A DNA stretch of 64,000 nt from Paraspadella gotoi (taxonomy: Eukaryota; Chaetognatha), in the NCBI GenBank assembly GCA_051294375.1, contig CM119265.1:28520443-28584442 (forward strand). The letters run 5' to 3'. The position numbers were made by a program, and so were the translations under genes. Positions 17,300-29,715 of this stretch are shown in pieces. The first letter of the stretch is position 1. Every line of letters starts with the position of its first letter. Below the pieces are notes generated by a model. The model searched no databases and was not told the DNA's origin. It was given only the letters and a program-made list of their open reading frames with translations.

Positions 17300-18643
17300 G
17301 TTGAAGTAGTTTTATTACCTTGTTTTAAAAATTCTTTACATCATTTTTATATCTTTATATAATTTTTTTTCATAAATTGTTTACGATGTGCTTTGTTTCT
17401 CGATTAGTAACCAAAATTTACATTAACTAAAGCCAATATTTAATTTTAATAATTATTATTATAGAATTTGCATGGTGAAACAAGTAGTCTTGAAATTTTC
17501 AGAGAGTTTTATATTTCACCTAATTAATAGTGGGTGCTCTTTAACTGTATTCGGGTATTTTCGGCTTACAATTACACACAGTAATGATTATATACTCGGT
17601 AATCATTCTGATGTAATAAGTTATATTTGAATATAATAATAATTTAATAATAATTGATATTATTTTCCACGTAGGCTAACAAGGAAAAACAATCGACCGA
17701 CCAAAGTTGATGAACAATTAAGTTCGAGATTTCCGACGCAAAATTTGAGAGAGAAAACTGGTTTTCCACTTTCCACTTTCCTCTTTCCACTTTCCACTTT
17801 CTAACTATTGAGTTTTACTTTCAACTTGACAAAGTCAAGGCGACTTGACTAGAAGATCGTCACGTTGCGCCGACTCGTTTGTTAAGAAAATCGAAGTGAC
17901 ATTGAAAATAATCGTGGGAGTCATAATGGATGAAATATAACGAGTATGGAAATAAATAATAAGATTTAGAATGTATATTGTAAACAAACAAACCTCTGCC
18001 TTTTAAGGTTTAGGAATATAATTGAATTAAATATCAATGTTAAAATTAAATTCTGGGATAAACGAACAAAAATGGGTCACTCTCGGACAAGAGAGCCACT
18101 TGACAGAGGAATACATAAATTATTAACTATATGTTAAGTAATGAGTATCCAGAAAAAGAGAAAAAAAAGTAAGTGAATGAAAAAACGAGGTCCTGATTAT
18201 GAGGACCTTGGCAGCAGCAACGTTCACAAGGCGCCATCCGTGATCGTCCAATGTCAAGGACGCAGAGAAGATTTCTTCGTTTTCACGCGACCTTGATGAT
18301 ATCGTGAAAAAAGACTCACAACTTGTGAACGTAAAAACTGTCAAGGTTTCACGCCCACTCTCGATTCGTTATCTTTAAAGCTTTTAAACATTATCGTTTA
18401 GCGTTTAGCGTTTAACTGAAAAAAAAAATGACCATTTAAGTAAAAGGTCAATATGTAAAGTTGACAAGCTAAGAATATAAGGATTGCGAACTATGGGACT
18501 ACATGACATTTCGAAAATAGTAAGATATGTAATAATTTCTGGTATATATATGGCATAAAAACGAAATCTTCAAAATTCTACAAAACCTTTTAGCTCGTAA
18601 ACTTGAAGCATTTAAAAATGAAAGATTAAATTTAAACATTTAG

Positions 18644-18672
<29 letters not shown>
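17300..18672. other. Stretch without an assignable gene
   Basis: AT-rich, apart from a denser patch at 18190-18350 that is open in more than one frame on both strands (for example minus: LTLDDHGWRLVNVAAAK; plus: SVIVQCQGRREDFFVFTRP). The latter faintly resembles gene C exon 3 (FFVPRKVV), so a further exon of gene C is possible, but I cannot choose. A TTTCCAC tandem lies at 17760-17805 and a (TA)n at 18643-18672. Confidence 0.4.
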
Positions 18673-18676
<4 letters not shown>

Positions 18677-19616
18677 AACCGGAAAACACAGCGTCTCGTC
18701 TGAATTCAAACGCCTGGCCGCATTGGACCGACGACGACGACGGAACGACAGCGGAAGAAGCGATTACTGACAAAAGAGCCAACGCATTCAGGTTGTTGTT
18801 AATTACTTCGCCGAAGTTCAAATTTATATGAAAGAAGTTGTGAATATATGAAGATATTATATTGCGTATTGTACCAATTTCATGCTACATAAAACTATTG
18901 ACTGAGAGTCTTTGATATTAAAACGCTTGCAGGATACTGTTATGTTACTCAACTTGCGCTAAGAAGTCAGGGGCAAGCTTGCTTCATTTCTTATTCGGTG
19001 TTACCAAATATCATAATGAAAAATTCAATTAAAGACTAATGAGACAGTGAAATATTGTACAAACTTGAGAAAACATACAACTTGTGAAATAACTCTGTTA
19101 TATTCAACTGTACTCTAAACCCAGAAACAATAAACACAAACAGAACGAGATTAGCGTGCAAGGCATCAATTAAACTGATACGCAAGCATAATGCATCTAT
19201 AGCCCACGAGACCGTAATCAGAAAGGCAGCGTTGCCGTGCGGACTGCCGCGAGCTCGAAACCGCTGCTGCACATGATGCCGCAGCGCGCTCCTCATCAGT
19301 CGTGCAGTCATTCCGCGAAACCTCGCGGCTCAAAACTCAACCGACGCCCCGTCTACGAGTAACTCCGTTTTCCTCAAGCGCCGCCACATCACAGCGCTCG
19401 TCTCTGTCTCCAGCTCCGGAAAAACGGATGCCCAAGACCGGACACCGGGAGAGAGAGATGATGAGGCGGCGTTCCCCGGCGCTCCCGGCGCACTCCCGCG
19501 CCATCGACGCCCGCGACAAAAGACCCCAGACTACGAAGATGGCGTCTTTGTGCCGTCTGCTGTTAGGCAATCCTCATCGGCGCCAATCTGCGTGAAACCC
19601 GAAGACGCCCGTGGAT
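18673..19616 (+). pseudogene. Unit X copy 1: damaged copy of the two-exon segment
   Basis: Counterpart of the minus-strand exons in X'. Exon i (18673-18791) is open, encoding NTASRLNSNAWPHWTDDDD and ending in phase 2 at TTCAG/GTTGTT. Exon ii (from 19230) starts after the conserved AAAGGCAG acceptor but contains several one-base differences from X' that change frame and create stops, so the DPDYEDGVFV segment survives only in part. I call it broken in this assembly; whether the genome carries the break is open. Confidence 0.4.
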
Positions 19617-21399
19617 GTTGAATATAGTATCGCCTCCGTCAACGGTGCGACGATGCCCCGTGGTGGAGTATTGAGAGATGTTATTAGTTTTAAATTAATG
19701 ATTAATTGATATTTTGCTGTATTTTATAACAAGGGAGTGGATGATAATTACAGGTTAACATTCGTCCTCCACTAAGAATATAACTGTCCATTATAATTAA
19801 CCCATAATAAAAATTAAATCATTTAGATTTAATAGGCAATTAAAAAGATAGTATCATAAAATCCTATTTCCAATCATGAGATTAAAACTATATTAATTCG
19901 TTTCTTTGGTGATAATCTACTAGACCATACAGATTCACTGCGCCGTCTCGTCATTTCGTCGTCGTCGCTGTCGTCTTTATTTCGAGCTGTGATGAGGAAA
20001 AGTTGCTGAAGGAAGAGAGAAGTGAAGAAAAGAAAAAGTGAAGAGAAGAAAAGACAACGGAAAGTTTAAAAGTGTGAAGTGGAAGAAATAGAAAAGAAAG
20101 ATTTTAAGCAGAGGATGAAAGATAGAAAAGTAGAAAAGAACAGTAGCATCTTCAAGGAAGTTCTGATGATGGCAAACTATTTTCAGAACATCGGATCTGA
20201 CGGTGTAGTCCGCCCACTAAACAGTGCAGGCTGCGTTAGACGTCCCGTCGCGCTTACGTGTATTGATACCAACGAGGCGCCCCCTTAACCACTTCTCCCT
20301 CAATTTTATCCTCTTCCCCACTGATCCCCTTAACTTCCCCGCCTTTCCTCCTTCCCATCCCTTCCTTACCCCTTGCTTCAAATTCCCTTACCTTTCCCAT
20401 CTTTCCCCTCTCCTCCCCTCGCTACTTCCCTTACCCTTCCCCTATCCACCCTTCCCTTCCCCCTACAATCCCCTTACGTTCCCCGCTTTCCCAATCCCCT
20501 CCCCTCCTCCCTTTCCCTTACCCCTCCCCCACGAATCCCCTTACTTCCCGCGCCTTCCCCTCCTATCCCTTCCCTTACAGTTTCCCTGCCCCTCCTCACG
20601 CGTTCCTTGGAGCCCCTGCCCCCACGGAATTCCCTACCTTTCCCCGCGTGTTCCCATTTGCCGCCTGTGGCGTCCTGACCCTGCTTCCAGCCTCGCGGGC
20701 TGACCCAAACACTCCCCGATCTGCGGCGTCTGTTCACCCAGAGCGGTTGCCGACCGGCGCCCTCTGCGTCCACGATTCTCGTCGTCAGGACCATCGTTTC
20801 ATTCGAATTCTCCCACCAGCGGCGTTGTGCAGGTCGATTTCGGTCCAATCAACGTCCACGGAGCCGGCTTCGTCGACGACGCCGTCTGCTGGGTCGGACC
20901 CGTGAATTCGTTTTGAGGGTGCTGTGAGAGAAGAGGGAGTATCTTATGACAGAATAATGTAGGCAAATGGTATTTTTAGATTTAAAATATTTTAAGATTA
21001 TTTTTTTTTTTGGTTCTGGATTTCCTTCTGCAATGCTTGCGTTTCTAGTTTCATTATTATTCTTATGTTTTAATGGACTCGTAGGAGTTGAAAGTTTAAT
21101 GTTGTATGTATTAAGAATTCAGGATAAATTTTTTTTACAACCAAAAAAAAAAATTCCAAACGAATTTACAATAGAATAATGCAAACAATGTTTATTAGTT
21201 AGATCGTCTTATAGATTATGATTTATTTTCAATACTATTAATTACCCAAGCTTATTATTAAAGCTAATTAATACTCATAAGTTGAAGAAGTTTTCTTCAT
21301 TACTTCTTGAAAAAGACGTCTCTCTCTCTCTCTCTCTCTTCCTCTCTCGCTCGTTTCTCGTTCTCTCTCTCTCTCTCTCTCTCTCTCCTCTCTCGCACA
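18673..21399 (+). repeat. Large duplicated unit X, copy 1
   Basis: A ~2.7 kb unit repeated directly at 25361-28096 (offset 6,688 bp, near-identical to about 20890, then diverging by small indels) and inverted at 28122-30640. The left boundary in all copies is GTTGAACCGG, preceded by different sequence in each: a (TA)n tract here, the end of Y' at 25360, and unrelated sequence beyond 30640. The unit contains exons of two unidentified genes, a dispersed 150-bp repeat (18900-18985), a C/T-rich minisatellite (20290-20640) and a terminal (CT)n tract. Confidence 0.85.
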
Positions 21400-23230
21400 C
21401 CCCACTTCTAACTATCACTCTTCTGATTTCTCTTTCTAACCAACTTTTCCTTTTCATATTAAGAAAACGGTTGGGTTAACTTTCTCTCTCTTCTAGGTAG
21501 AGTGCCTCCTCACTTTTTTTCTTCCGCCGGGGGGCGGCCTTCGCTTTCCCGCTGCGGAGAAACGGTACTACCCTGTCGCTGTCAGCGACCTTGGTCACCT
21601 TCTCTCTTTCTCTAACCTTTACCTTACCTTTCTGCGAAATGGACGAGAAAAAAAAAGAAACATTACTTCTCTTTATTTTTTTGGAAATAAGTTTTGTGTC
21701 GCTAGAGTCTTTCTTTTGTCTGTTTAAATTTCGTTTCTGTTTTCTTTTCTTTTTCTTTCTTTTTTCTTTTCTTCTTTTCTTTTTTTTTCTTCTTTCTTCT
21801 TTTCTCTAACTTAATTTTTTAACACAATCAAACCGTGCTCATGAATCCGTTTCATCACGAAAGCTTACGGTTGCCTAATTTTTTACTATTTGGTTATTGT
21901 ATTTTTTTACCAAACCTTTAAATTAAACAAAAAAATATTTTCAGGACAATAACAACAACAAACAAAATAATTTAAGCTTTTTTTAACACTCGAAAAAAAT
22001 TAACTGTCGGAACTAATTCAATAACCGCAACAAAATAATTACTAACAACAAACTAAAAAAAAACCATTATTTTACTCAAATCCCGAATTTGAATACAATC
22101 ATTTAAAATATTTCGTAAGACAATGGAAATGTGGGACTCATGTACAATGTACACATCGTTTGAATTTAACTACCTTTCTAAAAACCATAACAACCTAACC
22201 TACCAAGCCAACACGCGAATAAAGAACCATTTGAGCTACTTACCCACTACTTACCAGATCGTACCTCCTTTGCCCCGCCCGAAAATACTTCCACTTTTCC
22301 CGATTTCTTCAAACTTACTTTTCCGTTTGAACAACTCCTCAAGCCCAAAGTGATTTCTGACCCAAATGCAACCCAGCGATACGCCGTCGCAACTCAACCA
22401 GTCGAATTTCGTGCTGCTTTTCTCGTCGCTTCATTCTCACCCGACCCGATAAAGAACTCGTCGTGTACTTACCCTGACGCGACGCTTTCGAACTGAAACT
22501 TTCTTACTCGCCCTTTTTTTCTCCCAAAGGCTCGTGTGACCGACCCGGTACCCGTATCCCACGAACAATGTGACTGCGTTCATCCTTATCATTTGTCTCT
22601 TGCCTTGAAGTTCCGCTGAGCCTTGTCATTATCTTTCATTATCCTTTCGTTACCCTTCGTTACCTGACCTTCAGAGGTTGATTAATTCTATTTCGTTAAA
22701 CCTGTAATGCTTATTTATTTAACTTTTTTTTTGTACTTTCATTCCTTTTTGTTTTATTTATTTCAAGTCTATTCTATTCTAATTCTCTTCTCTTCTATTC
22801 TTAATCTTATTCTTAACGTATTCATTTCGCCTTTCTCCCCTTCCCTCCCCCCTCTCTCTCCCTCTCTCCCTCTCTCCCTCCTCCCTCTTTATCTCCCTCT
22901 CTCTTCGCGCTTTCCCTCCCTCTCTCTCGCCCTAGCTCTGGTCTCCCTCTCTTCCTCTCTTTCTCTCCCTCTCCTATCTCCTCTCTCCATGCTCTCTCCC
23001 CCTGTCCTCCTCTTTCCGCCTTTCCGATCCTCCTCCTCTCCCCCTCTCTCCCTCTCTCTCGCCCCTCTCTCCCTCTCACTTTCCCAATTGGGACTCGTCG
23101 ATGTACACGTCTCTTTCTCCTCTTATCTTTTGGTCACGGTGATCCACGTCGCCGCAGCCAATGGTGAGTTAAAGCGTGAAGAAGTTTCCGGTTTTTGTTT
23201 TTCCTTTTAGCAAGCAAGAATGAGGAGGAG
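21400..23230 (+). repeat. Unit Y, left arm of a ~1.9 kb inverted repeat
   Basis: Reading from CCACTTCTAAC near 21405 to the GCCGCAGCCAATGGTGAG motif near 23150 and slightly beyond, this is matched in reverse complement by 23538-25360. Examples: TTCGCTTTCCCGCTGCGG at 21541 and its complement near 25210; CGTTAAACCTG near 22695 and its complement near 24070. It includes a CT-rich tract (22840-23080). GTAAGT-like and GTGAGT donors occur but no convincing exon. Confidence 0.8.
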
Positions 23231-23512
23231 GAAGAGGAGGAGGATGAAGAGGAGGAGGTTGTGGAGGCGATAAAACAGGGGTGGAGGATATGCAGATGTG
23301 AAGGGAGAGAAGAAGGAGATAGAGAAGAGAGGGAGATAGGAGAGCAAGAAGAGAGAAGAGGGAAGAGGGAAAGGAAGGAGAGGGAGAAGAGAGAGGAGGG
23401 ATAGAGCGGGAAGAAGAAAGGGAAAGGAGAAGAAAGAGGAGGGAGAAAGTAGAGGAGGAGGAGAGGGAGAAGGAGGAAAAAGAATATGGTCAATATTTGT
23501 TACTTTTGATAT

Positions 23513-23537
23513 NNNNNNNNNNNNNNNNNNNNNNNNN
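23513..23537. other. Assembly gap (25 N) at centre of the Y/Y' palindrome
   Basis: Lies between the inverted arms Y and Y'. Confidence 0.98.
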
Positions 23538-25360
23538 CTCCTCCTCCTCCTCCATTCCTTGCTTCAAAAGGGAAAAACAAAACCGGAAACTCTTCACGCT
23601 TTACTCACCATTGGCTGCGGCGACGTGGATTCACCGTGACCAAAAGGAATAAAGGAGAAAGAGAGCGTACATCGACGAGTCCCAATGGGGAAAGTGAGAG
23701 GGCAGAGAGGGCGCGAGAAGCAGGGAGAGAGGGGGAGAGGAGGACGGATGGAAAGGGGAAAGAGGAGAGACCAGGGGGAGAGACATGGAGAGAGAGATAG
23801 AGAGGGAGAGAAAGAGAGGAAGAGAGGGAGACAGAGATAGGGAGATGAGAGGGAGGGAAAGCGGAGAGGAGAGAGGGAGAAAAGTAGGAGAGGGAGAGAG
23901 GGGAGAGAGGGAGAGAGATGGGGGGAGGGAAGGGGGAGGAAAGGGAATAGAATAGTATAGAATAAGATTAGAATAGAAGAGAAGAGAATAGAATAGAATA
24001 GACTTGAAATAAAATAAAACAAAAAAGAAATGAAAGTACAAAAAAAAAAGTTAAATAAATAAAGATTACAGGTTTAACGAAATAGAAATTAATCAAACTT
24101 GAAGGTCAGGTAACGAAGGGTAACGAAAGGTAATGAAAGATAATGAAAGGTAAGGAATTCAAAGGCAAAGAACAAATGAGTAAGGAATGAACGAGGTCAC
24201 AATTGTTCGTGGGAACGGGTCACGGGTCGGGTCAAAGGATTTAGGAGAAAGAAAAGGGCGAGTAAGAAGTTTCAGTTCGAAGCGTCGCTCAGGGTAAGTA
24301 CACGACGAGTTCTTCTCGGCGGGTGAGGAAATGAAGCGACGAGAAAAGCAGACGAAATTCGATTGGTGAGTTGAGGCGATTCGCTGGTTGCATTTGGGTC
24401 AGGAAATCACTTTGGGTTGAGGAGTTTTCAACGGAAAAAGTAAGTTTGAAGAAATCGGGGAAAAGTGGAAGTATTTTGGGCGGAGGGAAAGGGAGGTAGA
24501 TTGGTAAGTAGTTGGGTAAGTAGCATCAATGGTCTATTCCGTTGTTGGTTGGTAGGTTAGGTTGTTAGGTTTTTAGAAAGGTAGTTAAATTCCAAACGAG
24601 TGTACAATGTACATGAGTTCCCACAATTCCATTGTCTTACGAAATATTTAAATGATTGTATTCAAATTCGGGATTCTGAGTTAAAATCAATGGTTTTTTT
24701 TTAGTTTGTTTGTTAGTAAATTTATTTTGTTGCGGTTATTGAATTAGTTCCGACAGTTAATTTTTTTTCCGATGTTAAAAAAGCTAAATTAGTTTTGTTT
24801 TGTTGTTATTATCCTGAAAATATTTTTTTTTTTAAATTTAAAGGTTTTGGTAAAAAAATTACAATTAACCAAAATAGTAAAAATTAGGCAACCGTAAGTC
24901 TTTCGTGATGATAACGGATTCATGAGCACGGTTGATTGTTGTTAAAAAATTAAGTAGAGAAAAGAAAAGAAAAGAAAAGAAAAAAAAAGAAAAGAAAAGA
25001 AAAGAAAAGAAAAGAAAAGAAAAGAAAAGAAAAGAAACGAAATTTTAAAAGACAAAAGAAAGACTCTAGCGACAAAAATTATTTCCAAAAAAAACTAGAA
25101 AAGTAAGTTTCTTTTTTTTTCTCGTCATTTCGCAGAAAGGTAAGGAAAGGTTAGAGAAAGAGAGGAAGGTGACGAAGGTCGCTGAAGCAGAAGGGTGAGT
25201 ACCGTTCTCCGCAGCGGGAAAGCGAAGGCCGCCCCGCGGAGAGAAAAAAAGGAGGAGGCACTTACCTAGAAAGAGAGAGAAAGTTAACCCAACCGGTTTT
25301 CTTAATGAAAAGGAAAAGTTGGTAGAAAGAGAAATCAGAAGAGTGAGTTTAGAAGTGGGT
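23538..25360 (-). repeat. Unit Y', right arm of the inverted repeat
   Basis: Reverse complement of 21400-23230 with frequent one-base indels, starting right after a 25-N gap. The arms are separated by about 0.3 kb of GA-rich sequence unique to the left side plus the gap. Confidence 0.8.
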
Positions 25361-26304
25361 GTTGAACCGGAAAACACAGCGTCTCGTCTGAATTCAAACG
25401 CCTGGCCGCATTGGACCGACGACGACGACGGAACGACAGCGGAAGAAGCGATTACTGACAAAAGAGCCAACGCATTCAGGTTGTTGTTAATTACTTCGCC
25501 GAAGTTCAAATTTATATGAAAGAAGTTGTGAATATATGAAGATATTATATTGCGTATTGTACCAATTTCATGCTACATAAAACTATTGACTGAGAGTCTT
25601 TGATATTAAAACGCTTGCAGGATACTGTTATGTTACTCAACTTGCGCTAAGAAGTCAGGGGCAAGCTTGCTTCATTTCTTATTCGGTGTTACCAAATATC
25701 ATAATGAAAAATTCAATTAAAGACTAATGAGACAGTGAAATATTGTACAAACTTGAGAAAACATACAACTTGTGAAATAACTCTGTTATATTCAACTGTA
25801 CTCTAAACCCAGAAACAATAAACACAAACAGAACGAGATTAGCGTGCAAGGCATCAATTAAACTGATACGCAAGCATAATGCATCTATAGCCCACGAGAC
25901 CGTAATCAGAAAGGCAGCGTTGCCGTGCGGACTGCCGCGAGCTCGAAACCGCTGCTGCACATGATGCCGCAGCGCGCTCCTCATCAGTCGTGCAGTCATT
26001 CCGCGAAACCTCGCGGCTCAAAACTCAACCGACGCCCCGTCTACGAGTAACTCCGTTTTCCTCAAGCGCCGCCACATCACAGCGCTCGTCTCTGTCTCCA
26101 GCTCCGGAAAAACGGATGCCCAAGACCGGACACCGGGAGAGAGAGATGATGAGGCGGCGTTCCCCGGCGCTCCCGGCGCACTCCCGCGCCATCGACGCCC
26201 GCGACAAAAGACCCCAGACTACGAAGATGGCGTCTTTGTGCCGTCTGCTGTTAGGCAATCCTCATCGGCGCCAATCTGCGTGAAACCCGAAGACGCCCGT
26301 GGAT
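25361..26304 (+). pseudogene. Unit X copy 2: damaged copy of the two-exon segment
   Basis: Same as copy 1 at a constant offset of 6,688 bp, apparently with identical frame breaks over this interval. Shared errors at constant offset suggest that both direct copies derive from one sequence source, whereas the inverted copy is independent. Confidence 0.4.
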
Positions 26305-28031
26305 GTTGAATATAGTATCGCCTCCGTCAACGGTGCGACGATGCCCCGTGGTGGAGTATTGAGAGATGTTATTAGTTTTAAATTAATGATTAATTGATAT
26401 TTTGCTGTATTTTATAACAAGGGAGTGGATGATAATTACAGGTTAACATTCGTCCTCCACTAAGAATATAACTGTCCATTATAATTAACCCATAATAAAA
26501 ATTAAATCATTTAGATTTAATAGGCAATTAAAAAGATAGTATCATAAAATCCTATTTCCAATCATGAGATTAAAACTATATTAATTCGTTTCTTTGGTGA
26601 TAATCTACTAGACCATACAGATTCACTGCGCCGTCTCGTCATTTCGTCGTCGTCGCTGTCGTCTTTATTTCGAGCTGTGATGAGGAAAAGTTGCTGAAGG
26701 AAGAGAGAAGTGAAGAAAAGAAAAAGTGAAGAGAAGAAAAGACAACGGAAAGTTTAAAAGTGTGAAGTGGAAGAAATAGAAAAGAAAGATTTTAAGCAGA
26801 GGATGAAAGATAGAAAAGTAGAAAAGAACAGTAGCATCTTCAAGGAAGTTCTGATGATGGCAAACTATTTTCAGAACATCGGATCTGACGGTGTAGTCCG
26901 CCCACTAAACAGTGCAGGCTGCGTTAGACGTCCCGTCGCGCTTACGTGTATTGATACCAACGAGGCGCCCCCTTAACCACTTCTCCCTCAATTTTATCCT
27001 CTTCCCCACTGATCCCCTTAACTTCCCCGCCTTTCCTCCTTCCCATCCCTTCCTTACCCCTTGCTTCAAATTCCCTTACCTTTCCCATCTTTCCCCTCTC
27101 CTCCCCTCGCTACTTCCCTTACCCTTCCCCTATCCACCCTTCCCTTCCCCCTACAATCCCCTTACGTTCCCCGCTTTCCCAATCCCCTCCCCTCCTCCCT
27201 TTCCCTTACCCCTCCCCCACGAATCCCCTTACTTCCCGCGCCTTCCCCTCCTATCCCTTCCCTTACAGTTTCCCTGCCCCTCCTCACGCGTTCCTTGGAG
27301 CCCCTGCCCCCACGGAATTCCCTACCTTTCCCCGCGTGTTCCCATTTGCCGCCTGTGGCGTCCTGACCCTGCTTCCAGCCTCGCGGGCTGACCCAAACAC
27401 TCCCCGATCTGCGGCGTCTGTTCACCCAGAGCGGTTGCCGACCGGCGCCCTCTGCGTCCACGATTCTCGTCGTCAGGACCATCGTTTCATTCGAATTCTC
27501 CCACCAGCGGCGTTGTGCAGGTCGATTTCGGTCCAATCAACGTCCACGGAGCCGGCTTCGTCGACGACGCCGTTGTGGGATCGACCCGGTGAATTCGTAT
27601 TTGAGGGTGCGCTGTGAAGAGAGAGCGAGTAATTTATGACAAATAATGTAGCAAATGGTATTTTTAGATTTAAAATATTTAAGATTATTTTTTTTTGTTG
27701 GTTCTGGATTTCCTTCTGCAATGCCTTTCGTTTCTAGGTTTCATTATTATTCTTATGTTTTAATGGATCGTAAGCAGTTGAAATTTAATGTTGTATGTAT
27801 TGAAAATTCAGATTAAATTTTTTTTACAACCGCAAAAAAAATTCCAAACGAAATTTACAATAGAATAATGCAAACAAAGTTTATTAGTTAGGATCCTTTA
27901 TGATTATGATTTAGTTTTCATACTATAATTACCCAGAGTTATTATTAACTAACTTAATACTCATAAGTTTGAAGAATTTTCTTCATTACTTCTTGAAAAG
28001 ACGTTCTCTCTCTCTCTCTCACTCTCTCTCG

Positions 28032-28085
<54 letters not shown>

Positions 28086-28096
28086 CTCTCTCGCAC
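25361..28096 (+). repeat. Large duplicated unit X, copy 2 (direct)
   Basis: Direct copy of 18673-21399. It ends in a (CT)n tract at the 25-N gap 28097-28121; the inverted copy starts on the other side of that gap. Confidence 0.85.
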
Positions 28097-28121
28097 NNNN
28101 NNNNNNNNNNNNNNNNNNNNN
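28097..28121. other. Assembly gap (25 N) at centre of the X/X' palindrome
   Basis: Flanked by (CT)n on the left and (GA)n on the right, i.e. the inverted ends of unit X. Confidence 0.98.
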
Positions 28122-28156
<35 letters not shown>

Positions 28157-28522
28157 GTCTTTTTCAAGAAGTTAATGAAGAAAACTTCTTCAACTTATGA
28201 GTATTAATTAGTTTAATAATAAGCTCTGGGTAATTAATAGTATTGAAAATAAATCATAATCTATAAGAGATCTAACTAATAAACTTGTTTGCATTATCTA
28301 TTGTAAATTCGTGAATTTTTTTGGTTTGTAAAATTTATTGATTAATACATACAACATTAAACTTTCAACTTACGTCATTAAACATAAGAATAATAATGAA
28401 ATAGAAACGAAGCATTGCAGAAGGAATCAGAACCAGAAAAAAAAAATAATCTTTAAATATTTTAAAATCTAAAAATTAATTTTGCTACATATTTTCATAA
28501 GATTACTCCCCTCTCTCTCAAG

Positions 28523-28790
28523 GCACCCTCAAATACGAATTCACGGGTCGACCCACAGAGGGCGTCGTCGACGAAGCGCTCGTGGCGTTGATGGACGAAA
28601 TCGACTGCACCGCCGCCCTGGTGGGAGAATTCGAAATGACGATCCTGACGGACGAGAATCCGTGGGACGAGAGGGCGCGGTCGGAAGTCTGGGTGAACAA
28701 GACGCCGCAGATCGGGGAGTGTTTGGGTCAGCCCGCGAGGCTGGAAGCAGGGTCAAGGAGCCAAGGCGGCAAGATGGGAACAGCGGGGAA
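28523..28790 (+). CDS. Partial gene: internal exon of unidentified protein (intact copy in inverted unit X')
   Basis: An open, GC-rich segment encodes TLKYEFTGRP, then ALVALMDEIDCTAALVGEFE, NPWDERARSEVW and TPQIGECLGQ. It starts after a pyrimidine-rich acceptor; the two other copies of the unit show a better CACAG acceptor at the same place. A donor-like GGGGAAG/GTAGGG lies near 28790. Codon third positions are strongly G/C, unlike the flanks, which supports real coding. The direct copies of X hold the same exon on the minus strand (about 20640-20925 and 27330-27612) but with frameshifting indels. No domain recognised. Upstream and downstream exons were not resolved. Confidence 0.48.
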
Positions 28791-29715
28791 GGTAGGGAAT
28801 TCGTGGGGGGACAGGGGTAAGGAAGCGTGAGGAGGGGAGGGGAAATGAAAGGTAAGGGAAGGGATAGGAGGGGAAGGCGGGGAAGTAAGGGGATTCGTGG
28901 GGGAGGGGTAAGGGAAGGGAGGAGGGGAGGGGATTGGGAAAGCGGGGAAGTAAGGGGATTCGTGGGGGAAGGGAAGGGGGAAGGGGAAGGGTAAGGGAAG
29001 GTAGGAGGGGAGGAGAGGGGAAAGATGGGAAAGGTAAGGGAATTTGGAAGCAGGGGTAAGGAAGGGATGGAGGGGAAAGGCGGGGAAGTTAAGGGGATCA
29101 GTGGGGAGAGGATAAAATTGAGGGAGGAAGTGGTAAGGGGCGCCTCGTTGGTATCAATACAAGTAAGCGCGACGGGACGTCTAACCCACCTGCACTGTAG
29201 TGGCGGACTACAGTCAGATCCGATGTTCTGAAAATAGTTTGCCATCTCAGAACTTCTTGAAGGATGCTACTGTATCTTTTCTACTTTCTATCTTTCATCC
29301 TCTGCTTAATCTTTCTTTTCTATTTCTTCCACTCTCACTTTTAAACTTCGTTGTCTTTCTTCTCTTCACTTTTCTTTTCTTCACTTCTCTCTTCTTCACT
29401 TTTCTTCACAGCTCGAAATAAGACGACAGCGACGACGACGATGACGACGACGGCGCCAGTGATCATGTATGGTCTAGTAGAATTATCACCAAAGAAACGA
29501 ATTAATATAGTTTATCCCTGATTGGAAATAGGATTTATGATACTTATCTTTTTATTGCTATTAAATCTATATGATTTATATTTATTATTTTATTAATATG
29601 GAAACAGTTATATCTTGTGGAGGACGATATGTTAACTTAATTATCATCCACTCCGCTTGTTATAAAATACAGCAAATATCAATTATCATTAATATTAAAA
29701 CTAATACAAATCCTC

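Noticed and set aside
18123-18350. Possible exon with competing frames on both strands
   Set aside because: At least three frames look plausible and none has both a good acceptor and donor in phase; kept only as a note in the spacer entry.
20224-20703. Pro/Phe/Ser-rich open frame in unit X, repeated at 26912-27391
   Set aside because: It follows a C/T-rich minisatellite and continues across the opposite-strand exon in the wrong frame; composition is that of the repeat.
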